In this document: positions 1-6,489 of the stretch, piece after piece
How the letters are laid out: each line of letters begins with the position of its first letter
Numbering within the stretch: position 1 is the first letter of the stretch
Source: an uncultured Verrucomicrobiota bacterium
Lineage (GTDB): Bacteria > Verrucomicrobiota > Verrucomicrobiia > Limisphaerales > UBA9464
Direction: 5' to 3'
Assembly (NCBI GenBank): GCA_903925515.1
Contig: CAIYFP010000628.1
Coordinates: 1 to 11,231 of the forward strand
DNA length: 11,231 bases
The notes under the pieces: model-generated
Told to the model about the DNA's origin: nothing
What the model saw: only the letters and a program-made list of their open reading frames with translations
The model's database searches: none
Position numbers and translations under genes: made by a program

Positions 1-114
1 CCCGCTTGTGGTTCGGCCTCGCGGCCTCATCCCGGACATCGTGTTTCGGTCGTGAACCGTCTAACTCGACCGGTGGGACTCGCACCCACGTGGTGACCAA
101 CTTCACTGGCGCAC
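1..114 (-). other. Possible 5' end of a group II intron, running off the left edge
   Basis: Read on the minus strand, the sequence beginning at 114 starts with GTGCG, the usual first bases of a bacterial group II intron. It continues with a short hairpin, GTGGG/CCCAC around a 7-base loop (about 90 to 74), and then a stretch resembling domain I of such introns. Intron-encoded reverse transcriptases lie downstream of this part, which would be beyond position 1, so the decisive evidence (RT gene, domain V) is not in the window. The similarity is judged from remembered intron patterns, not from a covariance-model score. The 5-bp stem with a 7-base loop also resembles a tRNA T-arm, but no tRNA can be built around it. 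Confidence 0.35.
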
Positions 115-388
115 GCCGGAACGATGCAGTTGGATCGGTCGTGCTTGGTCGATCTGCTTGCGCAACTCCTTCGTCGTTCGCTTGTTACGGGCCTCGTACC
201 GGCCCGCGCCTCGCTCACTCCTCGGCTTGCACAAGCATCTGCTTCGCAATCACTTCCCTCCCAACTGATTCGATCCGGCCGCGTGGTGGACCGCGGCCCG
301 AGATTGGGGTGCGTGACGTCGAGGATCGGCTTGCGAAACGGCGGTTGTAAGCGATCGGGGCGGGCCGTTACGGTCTGGGGATTCACCC
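115..388. other. Region with no recognisable gene, upstream of the cytochrome operon
   Basis: No reading frame here gives a protein with recognisable motifs. A perfect inverted repeat GGCCGCG/CGCGGCC (277-283 and 292-298, 8-base loop) could form a hairpin on either strand, but it has no T-run and is not a convincing terminator. The promoter of the cytochrome operon should lie here, but no clear -35/-10 pair is visible. A GGGGA stretch (377-381) sits about 8 bases before the GTG start at 389 and could serve as its ribosome binding site. Confidence 0.4.
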
Positions 389-3193
389 GTGAAATCCTTT
401 TCTTTGCGTAGCATGGGGCCGTGGAAGTGGGCGTGGGCCGCGCTGTCGGGTTGCATGATCCTCGGCGCCGCCGGAGTCGGCGTTGGCGTCGTCCGGGCGG
501 TGGGCGTGACCTTGGGTGTGCCCATCGCCATGGGCGTGGACGAAGGGGAGGTGCTGCTGGGCGAGTTGAACTGCGTCTCCTGTCACGCGGCGGATGCCAG
601 GGTTGCCGCGCGGGTGGGCATGCGCGGGGCGCCTCGGCTCGGGGAGGAAGGGCTGCGACTGGAGCCGCAGTGGATTCGTGCATGGTTGGACAACCCGTCG
701 GCGTTGAAGCCGGGGACGGCGATGCCGCATCTGATGCATGGCATGGCCGGGGGCGAGCGTGCGAAGGCTGCCGATGAGTTGACCCATTACCTTGCCTCGA
801 TCCAGCCCGAGGGGCCCGCGTTGTACCTGACGGCGGACCGCGCGCGGGTGGAGTCGGGGCGAGCCCTGTATCACTCGCTGGGCTGCGTGGCCTGCCATGC
901 TCCGACGGACCGGCCGCCGGACATGCCCCAGGATGTGTTCGAGCGGGCGCGTCGCGAGGGCATCCCGATGGGGGACCTTGCGCGCAAGTATCCCGGGGGC
1001 GAATTGGTCGCCTTCCTCAAGGACCCGGTGAAGCATCGCCCGGGCGGCCGCATGCCGTCCTTGGGGCTGAGCGACGGCGAGGCGCGTGCCGTGGCGACGT
1101 TCCTGCTCCGTGACCAAGCCCCCGCGTTGAACGACCCCAAGTCGGCGCTCGCGACCGTGTCGGGCGTGAAGTGGGAATACTTTGAGGGCGCGATGTCGTC
1201 GGTGAAGCAGTTCGACGACGGGCGGAAGCCGGTGGCGACGGGCGAGTCGGACGAGCTGACGTTGTCGATGCGCAGGCGGGAGAGCGAGTTTGCGGTGCGG
1301 TTCACGGGTGCGATCGAGGTTCCCGCGGAGGGAGAGTACACGTTCTGGGTGACGTCGGACGACGGCGCGTCGCTGGAGATCGACGGCCAGAAGGTTTTGG
1401 ACAACGACGGCAACCATCCGCCGCGGGAGGTCCGGGGCCGGGTGAAGCTGAGCAAGGCGCCGCATTCGTTTGAGCTGCGCTTCTTCCAGGGCGGCGGGGG
1501 CCATGAGTTCGCGGTGCGCTGGGCGGGGCCGGGCTTCGACCGGCAGCCGATCCCGGGCAGCGTGCTGAGGCATTACGGGCAGCCGATGTTGCCGGTGGGG
1601 CATGGCGAGTTCGCGGTGGACGCGGGCAAGGCGGCGGCGGGGCGGGCGCGCTTCGAGAAGTTGAACTGCGTCGCGTGCCATGCGGTGGTGGACTCGAAGG
1701 GCGCGTTGGCGGCGCGTGCGGCGCGGCCATTGTCCGAGCTGGGGCGTCGCGCGGACGGCGGCTGCCTTGCTGAACGGCCGCCGGCCGGGGCGCCGTCGTT
1801 TGCGTTGTCGTCGGCGCAGCGCGCGGCATTGAGGAAGACGTTGCGGAACGCGGGCGCGCTCGCGAAGGCGCCGGATGCGGCGACGAAGGTGTCGTTGACC
1901 ACGTCCCAGCTGGGTTGCCTTGCGTGCCATGCGCGCGACGGGGTGGGCGGGCCGCTGGCGACCGGGCGCGACGGCTGGTTCCAGTTGGTCGGCGAAGCGG
2001 ACTTGGGCGAGGAAGGGAAGCTGCCGCCGCACCTCGAGAGGGTGGGAGGGAAGCTGCGGAAGGAGTGGATGTCGCGATTGCTGGACGAGGGGACAAAGGT
2101 GCGTCCCTACATGGCGACGCGGATGCCGCGGTTCGGGAAGGCGAACGTGGGCCACCTGCCGGAGGCTTTTGATGCGGCGGACGTGTCGGCGTCGGCGCGA
2201 CCGGAGCCGGTGGTGTCGGAGCGCGACGCGAAGTTTGGCCGGAAGCTGGTGGGGCGGGACGGCGTGAGCTGCATCGCGTGCCACACCTTCGCGCAGCATG
2301 GATCGACGGGCATCCCGGCGCTGGGACTGGACCGGATGCACGAGCGTCTGCGATGGGACTGGTTCCGTCGCTACATGCCGGACCCCGCGGCGCTGCGTCC
2401 TGGAACGCGCATGCCGAGCTTTTGGCCGGAGGGCAAGTCGGCGAACACGGAGATCCTTGGGGGCGACATGGAGGGGCAGATTCGCTCGATCTGGTCCTGG
2501 CTGGCGGGCGGCGCGAAGGCGGACGTGCCGGCGGGGCTGCTTCGGTCGCGACAGGAGGTGGCGGTTGGGAACGAGGCGGTCATTTATCGCAACTTCATCG
2601 AGGGCGCGGGCTCGCGGGCGATTGGGGTGGGCTATCCGGGCCAAGCCAACCTGGCCTTTGACGCAAACCAGCTTCGGCTGGCGATGATCTGGCAGGGCGG
2701 TTTCATCGACATGGCGCGGCACAGCACGGACCGCGGCGTGGGCTATGAGCCGCCGTTGGGCGACAACGTGGTCCGGCTGCCGGAGGGGCCGGCGTTCGCA
2801 AGGCTGGGCGCCGCCGACGCGGCATGGCCGAAGGCGGCGCCGCGCGACGACGCGCACCGGTTCCTTGGGTACGCCTTGGATGATGTTCGGCGCCCGTCGT
2901 TCCGCTACCGGGTGGGAGCCGGGGTGGAGGTTTTGGACACGCCGGTGCCGCGCACGGTGGACGTGGACGTGGTGCTGACGCGGACGCTGGAGGTGACGGG
3001 CCACGCGGAGGGTGGATGGTGGTTCCGCGCGGCGGTGGGCGACATCAAGGCCGCGGCGGACGGCGTGTTCGTGGTGGATGGGAAGACCCGGATGAAGTTC
3101 ACGGGCGCGGACGGCGCGCCGGTGGTGCAGGGAAGGGAGCTTCGGGTGCCGGTGAAGGTGCCGGGGCGGCTGGTGCAGGAGATCACGTGGTGA
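389..3193 (+). CDS. Exported five-haem c-type cytochrome with embedded PA14 domain
   Basis: This 934-residue protein probably carries electrons in the periplasm or on the cell surface. Five CxxCH covalent haem-binding motifs are visible at residues 62-66, 166-170, 427-431, 510-514 and 628-632. Candidate Met axial ligands lie in x-M-P contexts at 112, 222, 579 and 675; the third haem domain has none in its expected span. A PA14 domain (about 261-395, including FWVTSDDGASLEIDGQ) sits between haem domains 2 and 3. In other proteins PA14 binds carbohydrate. Residues about 716-934 form a haem-free C-terminal module of unknown function (NFIEGAGSRAIGVGYP, QPPLGD-like PPLGDN) that I associate with large secreted planctomycete and verrucomicrobial proteins. 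The N-terminus has a hydrophobic export segment (about 14-40). An LSGC at 19-22 fits a lipobox, but the hydrophobic run before it is short, so a membrane anchor or ordinary signal peptide is equally possible. The GTG start at 389 is preferred over ATG 413 because only GTG has a purine-rich stretch at suitable spacing. The stop is 44 bases before the next gene, which suggests an operon. Confidence 0.9.
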   Translation: MKSFSLRSMGPWKWAWAALSGCMILGAAGVGVGVVRAVGVTLGVPIAMGVDEGEVLLGELNCVSCHAADARVAARVGMRGAPRLGEEGLRLEPQWIRAWLDNPSALKPGTAMPHLMHGMAGGERAKAADELTHYLASIQPEGPALYLTADRARVESGRALYHSLGCVACHAPTDRPPDMPQDVFERARREGIPMGDLARKYPGGELVAFLKDPVKHRPGGRMPSLGLSDGEARAVATFLLRDQAPALNDPKSALATVSGVKWEYFEGAMSSVKQFDDGRKPVATGESDELTLSMRRRESEFAVRFTGAIEVPAEGEYTFWVTSDDGASLEIDGQKVLDNDGNHPPREVRGRVKLSKAPHSFELRFFQGGGGHEFAVRWAGPGFDRQPIPGSVLRHYGQPMLPVGHGEFAVDAGKAAAGRARFEKLNCVACHAVVDSKGALAARAARPLSELGRRADGGCLAERPPAGAPSFALSSAQRAALRKTLRNAGALAKAPDAATKVSLTTSQLGCLACHARDGVGGPLATGRDGWFQLVGEADLGEEGKLPPHLERVGGKLRKEWMSRLLDEGTKVRPYMATRMPRFGKANVGHLPEAFDAADVSASARPEPVVSERDAKFGRKLVGRDGVSCIACHTFAQHGSTGIPALGLDRMHERLRWDWFRRYMPDPAALRPGTRMPSFWPEGKSANTEILGGDMEGQIRSIWSWLAGGAKADVPAGLLRSRQEVAVGNEAVIYRNFIEGAGSRAIGVGYPGQANLAFDANQLRLAMIWQGGFIDMARHSTDRGVGYEPPLGDNVVRLPEGPAFARLGAADAAWPKAAPRDDAHRFLGYALDDVRRPSFRYRVGAGVEVLDTPVPRTVDVDVVLTRTLEVTGHAEGGWWFRAAVGDIKAAADGVFVVDGKTRMKFTGADGAPVVQGRELRVPVKVPGRLVQEITW

Positions 3194-3221
3194 GGATCGA
3201 TGGACGCCGAGGGATGAACGC

Positions 3222-3229
3222 AGGAAGGA
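3222..3229 (+). promoter_or_regulatory. Ribosome binding site of the propeller gene
   Basis: The purine-rich stretch AGGAAGGA ends 8 bases before ATG 3238. It decides that start over ATG 3214 and over the longer open frame that begins inside the preceding cytochrome gene. Confidence 0.6.
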
Positions 3230-3237
3230 ACTGGAGC

Positions 3238-4731
3238 ATGAAGACGACGAGCTGGACCGAGAGGAAGATCACGTGCGGGCTTGCGGCGATGGCGGTCGCG
3301 GCGGGCCTGGCCCATGGGGCGACGCAGGCCGAGCGCGAGAACGAGTACTGGCGGCTGCTGACGGTGCCGATCCCGGAGGGGATCGTGCTGGAGGCGGGGG
3401 CGTTGCAGGTGTTTGGCAAGGACCGGATTGCGGTGTCCACGCGGCTGGGGGACATCTGGTTCGTGGATGGCGCCTACGGGGAGCCGCCGACGCCGGGCAC
3501 GGTGAAGTTCACGCGGTACGCGCAGGGGTTGCACGAGGTGCTGGGCCTGACCACGCGCGGCGATGGATGGTTCTACGCGACCCAACGCGGGGAGATCACC
3601 CGCATGCGCGACACGAATGGGGACGACCGGGCGGACGTGTTCGAGACGCATGCGGACGGATGGGGCATCACCGGGGATTATCATGAGTATGCGTTTGGCT
3701 CGAAGTTCGACCGGGACGGGAACATCTGGCTGGTGTTGTGCCTGACGGGGTCGTTCACGAGCGAGACGGAGTTCCGGGGTTGGTGCCTGAAGGCGACGCC
3801 GGACGGCAAGGTGGTGCCGACGGTGAGCGGCATCCGGTCGCCGGGCGGGATCGCGACCAACCATCTCGGGGACATGTTTTACACGGACAACCAAGGGCCG
3901 TGGAACGGGACCTGTTGGTTGAAGCACCTGAAGCCGGGGGGCTTCGTGGGCAACCCGACGGGCAACAAATGGTACACGCTGGCATCGAACCTTGGGCCGC
4001 GCCCGGCGGACCCGACGTCGAACAGCCGCGTGACGACCGAGTGGAAGAAGATGAAGGAGTTCGTGCCGCCCGCCGTGGGCTTCCCGTATGGAAAGATGGG
4101 GCAAAGCGCGAGCGGCATCGCGAACGACGGCTCTCGGGGCAAGTTCGGCCCGTTCCAGAACCAGTTGTTCGTGGGCGACCAGACCTGGAGCACGGTCATG
4201 CGCGTCTGCCTTGAGCAGGTGGACGGGGTGTATCAAGGCGCATGCCTGCCATTTCGCGAGGGGTTGGCCTCGGGCTCGCTGAGCCTGGAGCAGGCGCCGG
4301 ACGGGTCGTTGTTTGTGGGTGGTTCAGACCGGGGCTGGGGCGCGAGGGGCGGCAAGCCGTTCGCGTTGCAGCGGCTGGTTTGGACCGGCAAGACGCCGTT
4401 CGAGATCCTCGAGATCCACAGCCAGCCCAAGGGCTTTGTCCTCACCTTCACGGAGCCAGTCGATCCGGCGTCGGCAGCCCCGGGGGCAATCACGGCCGAG
4501 AATTTCACCTACCTGTACCGGGCGGACTACGGCTCGCCGGAGGTGGACAAGGGCAAGCCGACGATCCGCGGGACGAGGCTTTCGGCGGACGGGAGGACGC
4601 TTCACCTCGACATGGACCTCGTGGAGGGGCACATCCACGAGCTGAAGTTGCCGGGCATCCGCGGCAAGGCGGGGCAGCCGCTGCTTCATCCTTCCGCGTG
4701 GTTCACGTTGAACGTGATCCCGAGCAAGTAG
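3238..4731 (+). CDS. Exported beta-propeller protein, sorbosone/glucose dehydrogenase-like, with C-terminal Ig-like domain
   Basis: This 497-residue protein has an N-terminal signal peptide (positive n-region, hydrophobic core about 12-26, likely cleavage after an AHGA-type site near 28). Residues about 40-385 show repeated propeller-blade patterns (for example RIAVSTRLGDIWFVDGA, GSKFDRDGNIWLV, GGIATNHLGDMFYTDN). They resemble the soluble sugar-dehydrogenase-like propellers common in the PVC group and often annotated there as membrane-bound or L-sorbosone dehydrogenase. A calcium-loop-like DTNGDDRADVFE lies at 125-136. Residues about 388-497 resemble a bacterial Ig-like domain (VLTFTEPVDPASA, then a DGRTLHLD strand pattern). 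The gene follows the cytochrome by 44 bases on the same strand and is probably co-transcribed, so it is a plausible redox partner. Catalytic activity and PQQ binding are not demonstrated by motif; a non-enzymatic ligand-binding propeller remains possible. Confidence 0.82.
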   Translation: MKTTSWTERKITCGLAAMAVAAGLAHGATQAERENEYWRLLTVPIPEGIVLEAGALQVFGKDRIAVSTRLGDIWFVDGAYGEPPTPGTVKFTRYAQGLHEVLGLTTRGDGWFYATQRGEITRMRDTNGDDRADVFETHADGWGITGDYHEYAFGSKFDRDGNIWLVLCLTGSFTSETEFRGWCLKATPDGKVVPTVSGIRSPGGIATNHLGDMFYTDNQGPWNGTCWLKHLKPGGFVGNPTGNKWYTLASNLGPRPADPTSNSRVTTEWKKMKEFVPPAVGFPYGKMGQSASGIANDGSRGKFGPFQNQLFVGDQTWSTVMRVCLEQVDGVYQGACLPFREGLASGSLSLEQAPDGSLFVGGSDRGWGARGGKPFALQRLVWTGKTPFEILEIHSQPKGFVLTFTEPVDPASAAPGAITAENFTYLYRADYGSPEVDKGKPTIRGTRLSADGRTLHLDMDLVEGHIHELKLPGIRGKAGQPLLHPSAWFTLNVIPSK

Positions 4732-4737
4732 GGCAAG

Positions 4738-4755
4738 GGCGCGCGAGCTGGCGCC
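4738..4755. terminator. Weak hairpin between convergent genes
   Basis: A GGCGC/GCGCC inverted repeat with an 8-base loop lies in the 37-base gap between the propeller gene and the convergent aminotransferase gene. It could help end transcription from either side, but the stem is only 5 bp and there is no T-run. Confidence 0.2.
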
Positions 4756-4768
4756 GCCAAGCGATGGG

Positions 4769-6076
4769 TCATTCGCGCAGCGAGCGGAGCACGTGCTCGA
4801 CGACCGACAACGCCTCCCCGAGCAGGGGCCTGCCGATGTTGTAGGCAGGCAGAAAGCGGACGACATGGTTGCCGCTGGGAATGGTGAGGATCCCGGCCTC
4901 GTGCAACCGGTTCACGACCTGGAGGCTTGCCGGGCGGTCCACCGACGCCAGCGCGGGAATTTCCTCGCGCGGGCGCAGCTCGAACCCCTGCATGAACCCG
5001 AGACCGCGGGCGGCACGGAGGATGTCGGGCATCTCGCGTGCCCAACGGGCTAGGGTTTCCGACATCCAGTCGCCGTCTTGCCGGACGCGGGCTTCGAGGC
5101 CGTCGCGCTCGATGACATGGAAGATGCGGGAGGCCACGGCGCAACCGAGGGGGGTCCCGCCGAAGGTTGTCCCGTGCGAGCCCGGGCCGAGGAGCGTGCC
5201 GAGCTCCACGCCGTGGGCCTTGTCGCGGACCCAGAAGGCGCCGATGGGGAAGCCACCACCCATGGACTTGGCCATGGAGACGCCGTCGGGCACGAACGAC
5301 TCCTTGTCGGACGTGCCTTCGAGGATGCGCTGGAAGCTCTGGTACCTGCCGGACCGGAAGTGCCCGCATTGGACGGCATCGATGAGGAGCAGGATGCGTC
5401 GTTCGTCGCAGAGGCGACGGAGGCCGGAGAGGTACTCGGGGGTCGCGGGAGTGATGCCTCCCTCGCCTTGGATGCCCTCGACGAGGACGGCGACGGTCGC
5501 GGGCGAGATGGCGTCCTCGACGGCAAGGAGGTCGTTGAACGGCACGTGGCGGAAACCCGGGGTGAGGGGCCCGAAGCCTTGCTTGACCTTGTCTTGGCCA
5601 GTGGCAGCGATGCCCGCAAGGGTTCGGCCATGGAAGGAGTGGGTGGCGGTGAGGATCTCGAAGCGGCCTTCGTCGTGCCCGAAGCGCCGGGCGAGCTTGT
5701 ACAGGCCCTCGTTGGCCTCGGCGCCCGAATTGCAAAAGAAGACGCGGCCCGGGGCGAGGTGGCTTGTGACGGTGCGGGCGAGTTGGCCTTGGTGAGACTG
5801 GAAGTAGAGGTTGGAGACGTGCACGAGCCTCCGGGACTGCTCGGCGAGGGCCTCGGTGACCTCGGGGTGGGCATGGCCCAAGCAGCACACCGCGATGCCG
5901 CCGCCAAGGTCGATGTAGCGGCGTCCGGAAACGTCCCAGACAAGGCTGCCCACCCCATGGCTCGCGGTGATGTCAAAGCGGCCGTAGCTGGGGACCACGT
6001 GCTCATGGAACAACGCCTTCACCTCCGCATGCTCGTTGCGGACGATTGCGGGCGCGCCCGGGACAATGTCTTTCAT
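4769..6076 (-). CDS. argD: Acetylornithine-type class III aminotransferase
   Basis: This 435-residue PLP enzyme most likely catalyses acetylornithine to N-acetylglutamate semialdehyde transamination in arginine biosynthesis, in the cytoplasm. Visible family motifs, in order: IDLGGGIAV (56-63), the phosphate-binding SGAEAN (117-122), FHGRTL (148-153), the EGIQGEGG loop (200-207), the pyridine-nitrogen Asp (D233), the Schiff-base Lys (K270 in SMAKSMGGGFPIGA) and HGTTFGG (301-307). The usual D-E-V-Q is D-A-V-Q here, and a segment of about 25 residues separates it from the lysine motif. The length is slightly above the roughly 400 residues usual for ArgD. The start at 6076 fits the family N-terminus; the open frame extends further upstream to 6304, but that part looks noncoding and no strong ribosome binding site is seen. 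Ornithine or another omega-amino acid aminotransferase is an alternative, since this superfamily is hard to separate by substrate. Confidence 0.85.
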   Translation of the reverse strand: MKDIVPGAPAIVRNEHAEVKALFHEHVVPSYGRFDITASHGVGSLVWDVSGRRYIDLGGGIAVCCLGHAHPEVTEALAEQSRRLVHVSNLYFQSHQGQLARTVTSHLAPGRVFFCNSGAEANEGLYKLARRFGHDEGRFEILTATHSFHGRTLAGIAATGQDKVKQGFGPLTPGFRHVPFNDLLAVEDAISPATVAVLVEGIQGEGGITPATPEYLSGLRRLCDERRILLLIDAVQCGHFRSGRYQSFQRILEGTSDKESFVPDGVSMAKSMGGGFPIGAFWVRDKAHGVELGTLLGPGSHGTTFGGTPLGCAVASRIFHVIERDGLEARVRQDGDWMSETLARWAREMPDILRAARGLGFMQGFELRPREEIPALASVDRPASLQVVNRLHEAGILTIPSGNHVVRFLPAYNIGRPLLGEALSVVEHVLRSLRE

Positions 6077-6093
6077 CCAGGGCGTGGATTCAC

Positions 6094-6126
6094 GGTTCAA
6101 TTGTTGCCTTTGTGAACTGAAAAATG
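6094..6126 (-). promoter_or_regulatory. Candidate promoter or operator of the aminotransferase gene
   Basis: This is an AT-rich patch in otherwise GC-rich sequence, 20-50 bases upstream of the aminotransferase start. It contains a GTTCA/TGAAC inverted repeat (6095-6099 and 6113-6117), which could be a regulator half-site pair. No confident -35/-10 match is seen and it does not fit an ArgR box well. Confidence 0.22.
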
Positions 6127-6304
6127 GGACGGCGAACGCTCGTGCGTCATGGCACCAGGGGGACCCTTGGGCCAGCGCGCGAGCCCGGAGGCGGGAAGGC
6201 AACCGTCGTCGCAAGCCATCGGAAGACTCGGCGCGAAGGGCGAGATGCGGGCTCCGCCGCGTCACCCGGGAGCAGCTTCGGCGGCGGCCCATGTCCGCGC
6301 GCAA

Positions 6305-6326
6305 GGATCAGGGAATCCCTCGATCC
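6305..6326. repeat. Near-perfect hairpin in the divergent intergenic region
   Basis: GGATC (6305-6309) pairs with GATCC (6322-6326), and AGGG (6310-6313) pairs with CCCT (6317-6320) around a 3-base loop, with one bulged C at 6321. It has no T-run, so a terminator role is unlikely. An operator-like palindrome or a structured leader element are alternatives. Confidence 0.4.
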
Positions 6327-6489
6327 CCATGCGGAGGCATTGCGGCCAAGACGCCATGAGCACCCGTCTCTTCCACCCCCCGTCGGCGCAGCGTGAGGCG
6401 AGAACCGGGAACTCAGGAACCGCTGGCGCGGGGATCAGGGGGCGGCCAACAAGCTTGTGAGGGTGCCAGGAAGGGGTGCACGTTTGGGG

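Larger units (their letters stand above)
6077..6489. other. Noncoding divergent region with candidate promoters
   Basis: This stretch of about 410 bases lies between two divergently transcribed genes. Short open frames exist on the plus strand (about 6124-6460), but their translations are low-complexity, without motifs, and lack family resemblance. Promoters for both flanking genes should lie here. The only AT-rich patch is about 6096-6126, close to the aminotransferase start. A strong short hairpin is present at 6305-6326. No RNA family was recognised. Confidence 0.5.

Noticed and set aside
73..91. A T-arm-like 5-bp stem with 7-base loop, suggesting a tRNA
   Set aside because: No acceptor stem, D-arm or anticodon arm can be placed around it, and the loop lacks the standard TTC start.
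443..454. LSGC lipobox near the N-terminus of the cytochrome, suggesting a lipoprotein
   Set aside because: The hydrophobic stretch before the Cys is only about 7 residues, and the main hydrophobic core follows it, which is atypical for lipoprotein signals; kept only as a possibility.
383..3004. An 873-codon open frame on the minus strand opposite the cytochrome gene
   Set aside because: Its translation is dominated by Arg, His and Pro with no motifs. Such long antisense frames are expected opposite a gene with strongly G-ending codons, and the plus-strand product is clearly real.
2905..4236. A 443-codon open frame on the minus strand opposite the propeller gene
   Set aside because: Same Arg/His/Pro-rich shadow composition; it spans the junction of two well-supported plus-strand genes.
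6124..6460. Several short plus-strand open frames in the divergent intergenic region
   Set aside because: Low-complexity Gly/Ala/Arg/Pro translations without ribosome binding sites or recognisable motifs.
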